In this document: one piece after another, positions 16,267-25,381 of the stretch
Layout: the number at the start of each line of letters is the position of its first letter
Position numbering within the stretch: the first letter of the stretch is position 1
Notes under the pieces: model-generated
The model's database searches: none
What the model was told of the DNA's origin: nothing
Seen by the model: only the letters and a program-made list of their open reading frames with translations
Made by a program: the position numbers and the translations under genes
Assembly (NCBI RefSeq): GCF_022761035.1
Contig: NZ_JAKWJP010000003.1
Span: 434,001-498,000, forward strand
Length of the DNA: 64,000 bases
Source: Microbacterium sp. SS28
GTDB lineage: Bacteria; Actinomycetota; Actinomycetes; Actinomycetales; Microbacteriaceae
Direction of reading: 5' to 3'

Positions 16267-17951
16267 GGTGCATCTCCAGGGTTGGATCTCGGTTTCCTTC
16301 GCCCGCTGCCGCGTGCGGCGGAGCTGACGAAAGCGTTGGACTCCTCGTCCGGCGCGATCATGCCCTCAGCTTCGAGGGACCGTCGGCGGTCGGGGGCCAG
16401 CGCAGCCGACGATGCGGCGCTGGAGGTGGTGGAGCGAACTGGGGCAGGCAGCAGCGGCGGGAGGACCATCGACCCCGCGCGCAGATCGGAGCGGATCGAC
16501 GCGATGATGGCCGGCGCCGCGAACAGGAAGAGGTACGAGGGCGGCGAGCTGAAGGCGGGGGCGGCGACCGAGTCGAGCATGATCAGCGCGAACCAGCAGA
16601 TGCCGCTCAGTCGGATCCAGCGGATGATGCTCGGCTCGTTGTCCGCGACGCGGAAGAACAGGACGCGCACGGCGAGGATCGCGCCGATGACGAAGGCGAT
16701 CGTGCCGAGCCAGCCCGTCTCGCCGAGGAGGGCGGGCCACTGCGTGTCGTTGAGGTACTTGCCCATCCCGATGCCGCTGCCGATGCCGTAGATGTACTGG
16801 AAGCCGAGGCGGATGTACTCGGGGCTGTAGTAGTCGGCCGCCGTCGCGCTGCCGTACCGGCCGAAGCCGACGCCGAGCGGGAAGTAGGTCTGCGCGACCC
16901 CGAGACCACCGTCGGTCAGACGCGATCGCGCCGAGACAGCACCCTCGCCGTAGTAGAGGTCGACATCACCGAAGACGTAGAGGAAGAGCCCTGGCCCGAC
17001 GATCGCGAGGGCCGCAGGGATGACGCCCGCGATCACGAAGAGCAGCATCGGCCGTCCGGCGCGCAGGACGAGGCCCGACGAGACCGTGAGCAGTCCGACG
17101 AGCGACTTGACGCGGAACGTCAACAGCGCGAGGCCCGCGAGGATGAACGCGGCGGCGTACCCGAACCAGCTCGAGCGCACGAAGAACTGGTAGACGAGGA
17201 TGGATGCCGCGATGATGACCGCCATCCGGCCGAAGGCGGCCGGCTGGCGGAAGGGCCCGATGATGGACGGGATGCCGGCCGTGAACTGGACGGGCGATCC
17301 GCCGAACAGTCCTGTCCAGGGGCCGGGGATTACGAGGTTCACGAAGCCGGTCGCGATCAGGACGAGCGCGAGGATGAAGCCCGACTTGGCGAGACCCTGC
17401 AGGTCCTTCGGGCTCCAATGCACTTGAGCCACGGCGAAGGCGAAGACGAAGCACTTCGCGAGGAGCGTCGCACCCTGCAGCGAGATGCTCAGAGGCGTCC
17501 CGTAGAGCACGGCGCCGAGTGCCCCCGCGAACAGGAAGAGGACGAACCACCCCATGCCGGGGAGCCACACGAGCGTCTTCTCGGCGACGAGGCGTCGCGC
17601 CGCGATCGCGGCGCAGGTCCCGAAGATGAGCGCCTCGTCCGCGATGCCGCCGACGCTGCCGAGCGCGGCCTGCAGCTGCGGCGAGATGAGCGCGCCGATG
17701 AGCGTCAGGGCGAGGGCAGTCTTCGGGCGGAACCACGCGAGGGCGAAGAACCCGATGCCTGCAACGGCGAGGAACAGGACGAGCGGCAGCTCCACGCCGA
17801 CGAAGGCGCTGAGCCCGACTGCGAGCAGCAGAGCGGAGTAGCCGACGACGGACCGGAGGGCTCGCCCGACACCGCTCCGCCGAGGGGCGGGAGCGGTGGC
17901 GAAGAGGCCTTCAGAGTGGAGCACTTGTCCTCCGTGCGTCGGTGTCGCCAT
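16263..17951 (-). CDS. O-antigen-polymerase-like membrane protein (Wzy)
   Basis: A 562-residue protein with about ten hydrophobic helices and a large outside loop near residues 325-400 (YFPLGVGFGRYGSA), the usual design of Wzy and O-antigen ligase proteins. It would join lipid-linked repeat units outside the membrane. The cytoplasmic tail of about 80 residues is Ser/Arg/Pro-rich. It overlaps the following Wzz pseudokinase gene by 4 bases. Its upstream gap of 63 bases contains a GTAAG-N6-GTAAC repeat 15 bases before the ATG, so this pair may have its own promoter. Confidence 0.85.
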   Translation of the reverse strand: MATPTHGGQVLHSEGLFATAPAPRRSGVGRALRSVVGYSALLLAVGLSAFVGVELPLVLFLAVAGIGFFALAWFRPKTALALTLIGALISPQLQAALGSVGGIADEALIFGTCAAIAARRLVAEKTLVWLPGMGWFVLFLFAGALGAVLYGTPLSISLQGATLLAKCFVFAFAVAQVHWSPKDLQGLAKSGFILALVLIATGFVNLVIPGPWTGLFGGSPVQFTAGIPSIIGPFRQPAAFGRMAVIIAASILVYQFFVRSSWFGYAAAFILAGLALLTFRVKSLVGLLTVSSGLVLRAGRPMLLFVIAGVIPAALAIVGPGLFLYVFGDVDLYYGEGAVSARSRLTDGGLGVAQTYFPLGVGFGRYGSATAADYYSPEYIRLGFQYIYGIGSGIGMGKYLNDTQWPALLGETGWLGTIAFVIGAILAVRVLFFRVADNEPSIIRWIRLSGICWFALIMLDSVAAPAFSSPPSYLFLFAAPAIIASIRSDLRAGSMVLPPLLPAPVRSTTSSAASSAALAPDRRRSLEAEGMIAPDEESNAFVSSAARGSGRRKPRSNPGDAP

Positions 17952-17965
17952 GGTATGAGGCGAGT

Positions 17966-17981
17966 GTTACGGGGGTCTTAC
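17966..17981 (-). promoter_or_regulatory. GTAAG-N6-GTAAC direct repeat upstream of wzy
   Basis: Minus strand GTAAGACCCCCGTAAC, with the same 11-bp period as the repeats before ugd and the sugar transferase gene. It lies 15 bases before the ATG, at about the -35 region of any short-leader promoter, where it could either activate or block. Confidence 0.5.
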
Positions 17982-18014
17982 GGTCAGGGAACGCCCGATC
18001 AACGCCTCAATCGG

Positions 18015-20093
18015 TCAGTCGAGGACGCTCAGCCAGAGGCGCTCGACGCGGGGGTAGACGGCATCCGCCGAGAACTCAGACGAGAATCGGTCGAAGCCGG
18101 CCGCCGACACCGTAGAGAGCTCGGAGGAGTCGTCCATGAGGGTGCGCAGCGCCGTGGCGAGCTCGTCCGCATCGCCCGGCGTCACCAGCACACCGGCGCC
18201 GCCGCCGAGCACGCCGGGGATGCCGCCGACGGGCGTCGAGATGACGGCGTTCTTGCGCGCGAGAGCCTCCAGCACGAACATCGGCATCGCCTCGTCGCGC
18301 GAGGGCAGCACCGCGATCGTGGAGCGCTCGAGAAGCGTCATGAGCGCGTCGTGCTCGAGTGCTCCCGGCTTGGAGACGCCCTCAGGCAGGTCCGTGACGA
18401 GGTCGGACTCGATGATGGGGCCCGCGATGTGCAGCTCCCATCCGTCGGGCTCGGCGCGCTTCCACGCCTCGACGAGGACGTCGACGCCCTTGCGGCGCGT
18501 GACGCCGCCGCCGAAGACGACGAGCTGCTCCTTCGCCCGCGCGCGACCCTCGGGGACGGCGTTGGGCACGAGCTCGACGCGCGCGTCCGGGAGCAGGCCG
18601 AGGACCGCCGCCTTGGTCTCGGCGCTCAGTGCGACGACGACATCGGCCGCGCCGAGGGTCTTGCGGACGAGGGCGGGGGACCCGGCGGCGAAGTCCACGA
18701 AGCTGCTGCCGTGCAGATGCGCGACGGTCGAATAGCCGAGGCGCTTCGCGAAGCGCAGGATCAGTCCTTCGCGCACGAAGGAGCCCTGCTGCGAGAGGTG
18801 CACGGCGACGATCGTGCGGTCGCGGCGTCCGAGGAACGGCGTGCGCACGAGAGCCGAGGCGAAGAGCGCCATCCCCGAGAGTCCCTTGGTGCCGTTGCGG
18901 CTCACGAGGAGGCGCTGACGCACCGTGCCGAACGGCCATGACAGGTAGGCGTTCACGACTTGCGTCATGCCGCCCGCGATCTCGCCCTTGCGTCCGACGT
19001 GCCACACGGTGGGCTGCGCCGCGGAGGGCGCGCTCACGGCGGGGGCGAGGTCGGGGCGCAGGAGCGCGGTGACGCGCGCCTGCACGGATTCGAGCTGCGT
19101 GCGCGCCGTCGCGAGGGCGGACTGCACGCGGGGCCAGCTGTCGGCGGCCTTCGCGAGCGCGTCGCGGATGACACCCTCGCTCACGCCTGAGGTCGGGAGC
19201 GAGACGCCCTCGATCCCGGCGGCGGCGAAGTGCCGGTCGATCTTGTCGCTGTCGTCGACGAGTGGCGCGAAGGGCGCCGCGCCTTCCGTGACGGCGGTGA
19301 TGAGCACGTGCAGGCGGTCGCTCACGGCGACCGAGGTCTGCTGGTAGAGCTCGCGCAGTTCGCGCTCGTGCCGCTCGTGGTCGTCGCCCGACCACTCGTG
19401 GTACCGGCCGCCGAGGCGGTCGGCGAGCAGGCGCGAGCGCTCGGCGTCGCGCTCGACCTGCACGACCGAGACGACGTCGAGCTCGCGGTCGTCGGCGAAG
19501 GAGCGGACGGCGGCGAACCACGCGTCGGACGGGATGGCACGGTCGCTGCGCATCGAGACGATGAGCAGCGAGCGCTTCTCGTCTCCGCGGGGCTCCGCCT
19601 CGCCCTCGCCGAAGGCGAGATCGGGCATGACCTCGCCCCGCCCGAGGAACGCGGCGGTGCGCGCGTCGCGCCAGGCGATGAGGTCGGTCATGGCGAGCGA
19701 CGGCTGCATCAGGAGCTTGGGGATCCGCTCGAATCCGCGCGCGCCGGCGCCCACCCGGATGACGGGCTTGCGGCGCAGCTTGATCGCCGCGAGGAGGGGC
19801 AGCGTGCTGAGGTGCTCCTTGAGCCCTGCGAACGTGATCTGGATCTCACCGGGCTTGAAGACGTACGCCGCCTTGCCGCGGACGGCATCCGCGAGCGCGG
19901 CGCGGTACCACGCGGTGAAGCTGCGGTACACGACGTGCTCGGGCCCGACGAGGGACTCGGCGTAGCCTGCCGGCGCATTGCCGACGAAGACGTGCAGGCG
20001 ACCGAGCGGCTCGAGCCAGCGCAGCAGTCGGCGGCGCAGGATGATGTCGCCGATGTTGTCGTACTGGCCGATGCCGGGGACGTAGATCTCCAT
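18015..20093 (-). CDS. Fusion: polysaccharide pyruvyltransferase-like domain plus GT4 glycosyltransferase
   Basis: A 692-residue protein in two parts. Residues 1 to about 340 look like the pyruvyltransferase family PF04230: GQYDNIGDIILRRRLLRWL at the start and SDRLHVLITAVTEG near the end. From about residue 360 a GT4 enzyme follows: GEIAGGMTQVVNAYL, HLHGSSF, VVFGGGVTRRKGVDVLVEAW, and SRDEAMPMFVLEALARKNAVI with the donor-binding Glu pair. One chain could thus both transfer a sugar and add ketal pyruvate. The ATG overlaps the stop of the upstream gene (TGATG). Confidence 0.85.
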   Translation of the reverse strand: MEIYVPGIGQYDNIGDIILRRRLLRWLEPLGRLHVFVGNAPAGYAESLVGPEHVVYRSFTAWYRAALADAVRGKAAYVFKPGEIQITFAGLKEHLSTLPLLAAIKLRRKPVIRVGAGARGFERIPKLLMQPSLAMTDLIAWRDARTAAFLGRGEVMPDLAFGEGEAEPRGDEKRSLLIVSMRSDRAIPSDAWFAAVRSFADDRELDVVSVVQVERDAERSRLLADRLGGRYHEWSGDDHERHERELRELYQQTSVAVSDRLHVLITAVTEGAAPFAPLVDDSDKIDRHFAAAGIEGVSLPTSGVSEGVIRDALAKAADSWPRVQSALATARTQLESVQARVTALLRPDLAPAVSAPSAAQPTVWHVGRKGEIAGGMTQVVNAYLSWPFGTVRQRLLVSRNGTKGLSGMALFASALVRTPFLGRRDRTIVAVHLSQQGSFVREGLILRFAKRLGYSTVAHLHGSSFVDFAAGSPALVRKTLGAADVVVALSAETKAAVLGLLPDARVELVPNAVPEGRARAKEQLVVFGGGVTRRKGVDVLVEAWKRAEPDGWELHIAGPIIESDLVTDLPEGVSKPGALEHDALMTLLERSTIAVLPSRDEAMPMFVLEALARKNAVISTPVGGIPGVLGGGAGVLVTPGDADELATALRTLMDDSSELSTVSAAGFDRFSSEFSADAVYPRVERLWLSVLD

Positions 20094-21094
20094 CACGACC
20101 TCCCGCTTCCGAGGTCTGCCAGCTCGGGCACGCCGTCGCTGTCGATGCGGATCGCGTGGGTGGCGGCATCCCGGAGGATGTCGGCCGTCAGGCCGTCGGC
20201 CTCGACAGCGGAGCCGATCCCGCTCTCGTTGATGAGGGCCGCGATCTGCTCCTGGTGGTCGTCGACGTGCTCCTTGCGTGCCGAGCGACGGACGACCGCG
20301 ACGGGGTAGATGCCCATCTCGAGCATCCCCAGGATCGTGCCGACGCCCGAGTGCGTGATGACGACGTCGGCCTCGCGGGCCGTCCGATTGAAGTCTTCGG
20401 CGTCCATCTGCGAGACGGCACGGCCGGGCAGGTCGTCGGCGCGGTCCGTGTAGCCGAGCTGCCACGTCGTCTCGGGCCCTGCGAGACCCGTCGCGAGGAC
20501 GGCGTCGACGAGGGAGTCGAAGCGGTAGCCCTCGATCGTGCCGAGCGTCACGAAGATCTTGAGCGGACGGTCGGAGTCGACCTCGCGCTGGGTGGTCGTG
20601 AACGTCTCGAGCACGCTCGGGTGCACGCCCCAGCGGCCTGTCGCCCACGAGCGGTGCTGTGAGCGCATCTCGGCGCCGCGCACGCCATAGAGGATGCGCC
20701 CGCTGAGCGAGGGGCCCTGCACGCGCGACACGCTCTCGATGTAGAGCGTGGGGGTGCCGGCCAGGCGCGCCGCGGGGAGCGCCGCGAGGGCCAGGGCCGC
20801 GCCCGTGCTCACAGCGGCCTCGAAGCTCTCCTGCGCAACGGCCTTGCGGATGAGGCGGTAGGCCTCGGCCGTGGACTTCCAGTCGCGCGGGCGGATGTAG
20901 GGCACCATGAGGGTGCGCCGGCCGGCCAGCAGCGATCGCGTCTGCGGCGAGTCGAAGCTGATCCAGAGCGAGTCGTCCGTCGCGCCGAGTCCCGGAGCCA
21001 GGCGCACGAGTTGCGCGATATGGCCTCCCGTGGATGCGGCGAGGAGAAGCTTGCGGGGTGTGTCGGCGTCGAGGGGTGGCAGTGTGCTGCTCAT
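20093..21094 (-). CDS. Fused Alg14/Alg13-like glycosyltransferase (GT28 fold)
   Basis: A 333-residue protein that reads as the two usual subunits in one chain. The N-terminal half has LLLAASTGGHIAQL (Alg14/PssD/EpsE-like membrane-associated part). The C-terminal half has IFVTLGTIEGYRFDSLV and VITHSGVGTILGMLEMGIYPV (Alg13/PssE-like, UDP-sugar binding). In polysaccharide clusters such enzymes add the second sugar onto the lipid-linked first one. The stop codon overlaps the start of the pyruvyltransferase/GT4 gene. Confidence 0.88.
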   Translation of the reverse strand: MSSTLPPLDADTPRKLLLAASTGGHIAQLVRLAPGLGATDDSLWISFDSPQTRSLLAGRRTLMVPYIRPRDWKSTAEAYRLIRKAVAQESFEAAVSTGAALALAALPAARLAGTPTLYIESVSRVQGPSLSGRILYGVRGAEMRSQHRSWATGRWGVHPSVLETFTTTQREVDSDRPLKIFVTLGTIEGYRFDSLVDAVLATGLAGPETTWQLGYTDRADDLPGRAVSQMDAEDFNRTAREADVVITHSGVGTILGMLEMGIYPVAVVRRSARKEHVDDHQEQIAALINESGIGSAVEADGLTADILRDAATHAIRIDSDGVPELADLGSGRS

Positions 21095-21149
21095 CGTGGT
21101 CCTCCCGGTGTCGGTGTGCGGTTGAGTTCTCGGTCGTGCCGCTGCCCCA

Positions 21150-22025
21150 TCACAGCCGTTCCACCATGAAGGCGAACATCTTGGCGCGCACCTCGTCCGT
21201 GAGGAGCGCGAGTCCGTGGCGCTGCCCCGCGGGCAGGACCATCTCGGTCGGCACCCCCGCGGCGACGAGCGCGTCGTGCAGCGCCTCGACCTGGCCGACC
21301 GGCACGAGTTCGTTCGTGCCGGCGGCGAGGAAGAGCGGCACGTCGCCGGGGGTCACGGCGGGGAGAGGGGATGCCTCGGCCCCGACCGCGCAGTCCTCGA
21401 TGTCGGTGCAGCCGAGGTAGGCGAGGATCGTCCCGACCGCCGCGGCGGTGGGCGTGCCCAGTTCGAGCCCGCTCGGCCGCATGTCCGACACGGGGGACAG
21501 CGCCGCTGCGGCGGACAGGCCCGAGTCGTCGCGCGTCGCGAGCGTCGCCGTGATGATGGCGCCGGCCGAGCTGCCGATCATGCCGATCCGATCGGGGTCG
21601 ACGCCGTACTTCTCCGCGACATCCGGCTCCTTGAGCCACGCGACGGCGGCCGTCGCGTCGTCGACCTGCGCGGGGTACGAGTTCTCGGGAAGCAGCCGGT
21701 AGTCGATCGTGACGCCGACGATGCCCTGCGCGGCCGACTCGGCGCACAGCTCGAGCATGCTCGAGCGCGTGCCCTCGCTGAACCCGCCCCCGTGCAGCAG
21801 CACGATGGCGGGCGCCGGTGCGGAGGCCTCTTCCGGCTCGCAGATCTCGGCCGTCAGCTCGGTGCCGTCGACCGTGCGGTAGACCTCGGTCTGCGTCGCT
21901 CCCGCCGTCGCGGAGGGGACGGGGGTGCTCTCGCCGCTGTCGGCAGGCGCCCCGGAGGCGCAGCCGGTCACGGCGAGCACGGCGACCGCGAGGCCGGCCG
22001 TGAGTGCGGAGAAACGGTGGATCAC
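21150..22025 (-). CDS. Lipoprotein carboxylesterase (HSL-type alpha/beta hydrolase)
   Basis: The 291-residue product carries a lipoprotein signal with lipobox VTGC (Cys22). The hormone-sensitive-lipase fold follows: oxyanion LLHGGGF (about 87-93), nucleophile IGSSAGAI (about 150), acid in AAGTNELVP and His in GQRHGLAL. It should be a membrane-anchored extracellular esterase. The GTG start overlaps the stop of the acyltransferase gene (GTGA), so esterase and O-acyltransferase are made together; removal of O-acyl groups from the polymer is a reasonable guess. Confidence 0.87.
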   Translation of the reverse strand: MIHRFSALTAGLAVAVLAVTGCASGAPADSGESTPVPSATAGATQTEVYRTVDGTELTAEICEPEEASAPAPAIVLLHGGGFSEGTRSSMLELCAESAAQGIVGVTIDYRLLPENSYPAQVDDATAAVAWLKEPDVAEKYGVDPDRIGMIGSSAGAIITATLATRDDSGLSAAAALSPVSDMRPSGLELGTPTAAAVGTILAYLGCTDIEDCAVGAEASPLPAVTPGDVPLFLAAGTNELVPVGQVEALHDALVAAGVPTEMVLPAGQRHGLALLTDEVRAKMFAFMVERL

Positions 22026-23098
22026 GCGGTGCTTTCTCCCACGGCCTTGCGCGAGCGCCGCAGGCGCGTCGGCGGAATGTACAGCCACTTGACCTTGGTC
22101 GTGAGCTTCGAAAGGAGCACCGCGATCCAGGTCGTGAGGATCGCGCACGCCGTCACGAGCAGCGCGCCGAGCGGGCCTCCCATGGGCGGCAGCAGCCACT
22201 CGAGCAGCGACGCCATGCTCACGATGATGAACAGGTGCAGCAGGTAGATCTGCAGGCTCCACTCGCCGATCGTCCCGAAGACGGCCGCGAGCGGACGGAC
22301 CATCGCGATGTACTTCGACGCGACGAAGCCGACGGCGATTGCGAGCACCTGCATGATCGTCACGGCGAACGGCAGACCGCGCGCGCCGGGCACTGCCACG
22401 ACGACGGCCGAGAATCCGAGGTAGACGACGGCGAGGCCGACGAGCGTCCATGGGCCGGACTTCGCGATGCCCGTCGTGATCCGCTCGTAGAACAGCGCGC
22501 CGATCAGGAAGAACAGGAAGAGTGCGGCCGTGCGGTTCCAGCCCAGGTTGCCCAGGCTCGCGATGCCGGAGGTGATGGCCGTGGACACGAGCGCGGCGCC
22601 GCCGAGCTTGAGCCACACCGGCACGCGGCCGAGCGCCCACACGCCGAGGGTGAACCAGAACATCGCGTAGAGGAACCAGTAGCTGTTGCTGGGCCATACG
22701 AGCAGCAGCAGGATGCTGCGCGGGTCCGTCGCGGGAAGCGCGCCGAGATCCCCGTTCGTGCCGGGCACGACGATGTAGAAGACGAACCGGACGAGGGACC
22801 AGACGATGTAGAGCCACAGCAGCGGCAGGAGCCGGCGCTTCCACAGCTGCGGGAACGTCCACGTCGAGACGCGCAGCGCGAACATGCCCGAGATGACGAA
22901 GAAGGCGGGCATCGGGAACGCCTCGAGGAACAGCTTGATGCGCCCCGGGAAGCTCGCGATCTCGGCCTCGCCGAAGTAGAGGCTCGTATGGAAGATCACC
23001 ACCATGAACATGGCGACGCCCTTGGCGACGTTCACCCATGCCTTCGGGCGCGTGTTGCGGTCGATCAAAGTCCATCTGGTGCGCGCTGAATCGGTCAT
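22022..23098 (-). CDS. Acyltransferase family 3 membrane protein
   Basis: A 358-residue protein with about ten helices. It has the family entry motif WVNVAKGVAMFMVVIFHTSLYFG with the catalytic-type His, followed by FFVISGMFA. Such proteins O-acetylate or succinylate sugars of surface polymers. It is followed directly, with overlap, by the lipoprotein esterase gene. No clear ribosome site is seen before the ATG (CGAACCTCCC on the plus strand reads GGGAGGTTCG, about 4 bases away), which in fact can serve as one. Confidence 0.9.
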   Translation of the reverse strand: MTDSARTRWTLIDRNTRPKAWVNVAKGVAMFMVVIFHTSLYFGEAEIASFPGRIKLFLEAFPMPAFFVISGMFALRVSTWTFPQLWKRRLLPLLWLYIVWSLVRFVFYIVVPGTNGDLGALPATDPRSILLLLVWPSNSYWFLYAMFWFTLGVWALGRVPVWLKLGGAALVSTAITSGIASLGNLGWNRTAALFLFFLIGALFYERITTGIAKSGPWTLVGLAVVYLGFSAVVVAVPGARGLPFAVTIMQVLAIAVGFVASKYIAMVRPLAAVFGTIGEWSLQIYLLHLFIIVSMASLLEWLLPPMGGPLGALLVTACAILTTWIAVLLSKLTTKVKWLYIPPTRLRRSRKAVGESTA

Positions 23099-23225
23099 CG
23101 CGAACCTCCCCCCCCAGGGTCATTTGGTGCGAAGTGCACTTTCCACGCTACGGATGCGCCGTTTCCAGGCTGTGTCGCGAGGGCGTCGATCGTGCGAACA
23201 TCGTCGGGCGAGCGGTGAGGAGGCG

Positions 23226-24221
23226 TCACAGTCGGCCTCCCGCCTTCTCGAGCACGACGCTGTACGCACGCGGGCTGAGCCACCCGAGCGTGTAGATGCC
23301 GAAGCGCGTGACGTCTCCCCGGCGGCCGATCGCGCCGAGCTGCGCGAACGACATCTCCGAGCGAACCTGCTTGACGAGGCCGCGTCGCTCGGTGTCGGAG
23401 TAGGCGCCCGAGGTCGCATCCTTCAGCCGGGACAGCGTGTTGTACCGCGCGCGGTAGTAGAGGTAGTCGGGGCTCCGCAGCGCCGCCGCGTCGACGCGCG
23501 CGACGCACCGGGCCATGACCTCACCGAGCTCGCGGAGGGAGTCGGCGCGGCGCGAGCCGGACCGGATGATCGAGCCGGTGCGCAGCTTGTACGTGTAGAC
23601 GGAGCGGTGCAGCAGTGCGACGCGGTCGGCCTCGACGAGAGCCTGGGCGACCATGGCCTGATCCGAGTGCTGACGGATGCGCGTGAACTCGATCCGGCCG
23701 AGGAGCGACCGCCGGAAGAGCTTGTTCCACAGGTGCCCCGTGATGCCGCCGACGAGCAGCGCATCGAGCCCCTCGGCGCCGGTCAGCAGGTCGCCGTCCG
23801 GCAGATTGCCGACGGGGCGCTCGGGCTGGCCCTCGGAGACGACGGTCGCCCCGGCGCACACGATGTCGGCGTCGGCGGCGATCGCGGCATCCCGCAGCGC
23901 GCTCGCCGCGTCATCCGGCCACTCGTCGTCTGCGTCCACGAACCAGATGTAGTCACCGGATGCCGCGGCCACGGCCGCTTCGCGCGCGGCGGCGACGCCG
24001 CCGTTCTCGGGCAGCAGCACGGCCCGCACGGTGGAGTGGGCCTCGGCGAGCCGGGCGATGATCAGCGCCGTGTCGTCGGTCGACTTGTCGTCGACGAGGA
24101 CGACCTCGAGTGCGGGACCCGCCTGGCCGAGCAGGCGCTCGACGGCGGACTCGACGAACTCCGCCGCGTTGAAGCACGGCAGGACGACGCTGATGGATGC
24201 CACGGACTCGCTCGAGGTCAT
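23226..24221 (-). CDS. GT2 family glycosyltransferase
   Basis: A 331-residue GT-A enzyme: SISVVLPCFNAAEFVESAV at the N-terminus, VLVDDKSTDD (nucleotide binding) and WFVDADDEW (DxD metal motif). The C-terminal part has the hydrophobic end typical of capsule glycosyltransferases. ATG 24221 overlaps the stop of the upstream GT4 gene (ATGA) and has GGGAG 9 bases before it. Confidence 0.92.
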   Translation of the reverse strand: MTSSESVASISVVLPCFNAAEFVESAVERLLGQAGPALEVVLVDDKSTDDTALIIARLAEAHSTVRAVLLPENGGVAAAREAAVAAASGDYIWFVDADDEWPDDAASALRDAAIAADADIVCAGATVVSEGQPERPVGNLPDGDLLTGAEGLDALLVGGITGHLWNKLFRRSLLGRIEFTRIRQHSDQAMVAQALVEADRVALLHRSVYTYKLRTGSIIRSGSRRADSLRELGEVMARCVARVDAAALRSPDYLYYRARYNTLSRLKDATSGAYSDTERRGLVKQVRSEMSFAQLGAIGRRGDVTRFGIYTLGWLSPRAYSVVLEKAGGRL

Positions 24222-25381
24222 GTCGCAGAGCTCCCTGAGGTCACGAGGTCGAGCACGCGCTCGAGGTCGCGGCCGCTCGAGTCCACCGAGAAGCGGTCGA
24301 GCCACGCGTCGATGTGCTCGAGGCCCAGTGCGCTCGCCCGCACGACGGCGTCGGCGAGGTCGGACGGGTCATCGGTCAGGGCGAGCTCGCCCGTGATGCC
24401 GGGGACGATCGCGTCGGCGACGCCGAGTGCGCCCGAGACCGCGACCGACGGGACGCCGACCGCCGCCGCCTCGACGAGGACGTTGCCGAACCCCTCGCGG
24501 TTGGAGGGGAGCAGCACGACGGCGTTCGGCGCGAAGTGCGAGAACCAGTCCTCGACCCAGCCCTTGTCGACGAACGTGACGCCGGTGCGCGCAGCGGCGT
24601 CGTTCATCGAGGCCAGCAGCGGCCCGCCGCCGAACGAGACGACCTCGGCCGTGATGCCCCGCTTGGCGAGCTCGGCGGCCGTGTCGATCGCGAGCGTGGG
24701 GCGCTTCTGCACGACGAGGCGGCAGGGCAGGACGATCTGCAGGCCCGCCTCGATGCCGGGCTCGCGCTCGACCCGCGCGCGGCTCGCGACCTTCGCGGTC
24801 GCGGGATTGGCGACCACCGTCATCCGCTCGCCCTTGACGCCGAAGCCCGCGACGAGCTCGCCGGCGACGGGGTGCGAGATGGCGATGACGTGGTCGGCGC
24901 GGGGGTAGAGCTTGCGGGCGAACCAGATCTTCACCTTGTGCGACAGGTCTGCGCCGTCGAGGCCGAGCGACACGAGGTTGCGCTCGCTCACGATGATCTT
25001 GGGGGCCTTGTCGCGCGCGAGCTCGCCCGCGGTCAGGAGGATGAGGTTGGCGTGCGCCTGCAGGCTCACGGCGACGTCGGCCTTCGTCACGCGGAAGAGG
25101 TCGGCGACGGCGCGCGCCTTGCCGAAGTGCCCCTTGGCCTTCGCGACGGAGTAGGCCTGCACGCCCTCCGGCAGGTAGCCGGTCGTGTCCTTGCCCGAGG
25201 TCGTGATGACGCTCACGGTGTGGCCGCGCTCGGCGAGCCAGCCCATCCACGTGCGTGCGACGAACTCCGCGCCGCCGCCGTGCAGGGACGGGATGACGAA
25301 CAGCACCGAGAGGGTGCGGGTCGGGGCGCTCGCAGCGGATGCCGGGGCCGGGGCTGCGGTGGGTGCAGCGGAAGCGGTCAT
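24218..25381 (-). CDS. GT4 family glycosyltransferase
   Basis: A 387-residue GT-B enzyme: LSVLFVIPSLHGGGAEFVARTW near the start, VVANPATAKV, CRLVVQKRPTLAIDTAAEL, and LLPSNREGFGNVLVEAAAVGVP with the donor-binding Glu residues. It has an Ala/Pro-rich extra N-terminus of about 20 residues. Overlaps with both neighbours are ATGA, so flippase, GT4 and GT2 are translated as one block. Confidence 0.93.
   Translation of the reverse strand: MTASAAPTAAPAPASAASAPTRTLSVLFVIPSLHGGGAEFVARTWMGWLAERGHTVSVITTSGKDTTGYLPEGVQAYSVAKAKGHFGKARAVADLFRVTKADVAVSLQAHANLILLTAGELARDKAPKIIVSERNLVSLGLDGADLSHKVKIWFARKLYPRADHVIAISHPVAGELVAGFGVKGERMTVVANPATAKVASRARVEREPGIEAGLQIVLPCRLVVQKRPTLAIDTAAELAKRGITAEVVSFGGGPLLASMNDAAARTGVTFVDKGWVEDWFSHFAPNAVVLLPSNREGFGNVLVEAAAVGVPSVAVSGALGVADAIVPGITGELALTDDPSDLADAVVRASALGLEHIDAWLDRFSVDSSGRDLERVLDLVTSGSSAT

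Noticed and set aside
18015..20648. 877-residue form of the pyruvyltransferase/GT4 protein
   Set aside because: The added N-terminal part is an Arg-rich shadow of the upstream Alg13/14-like gene. The ATG at 20093 gives a clean domain start with TGATG coupling.
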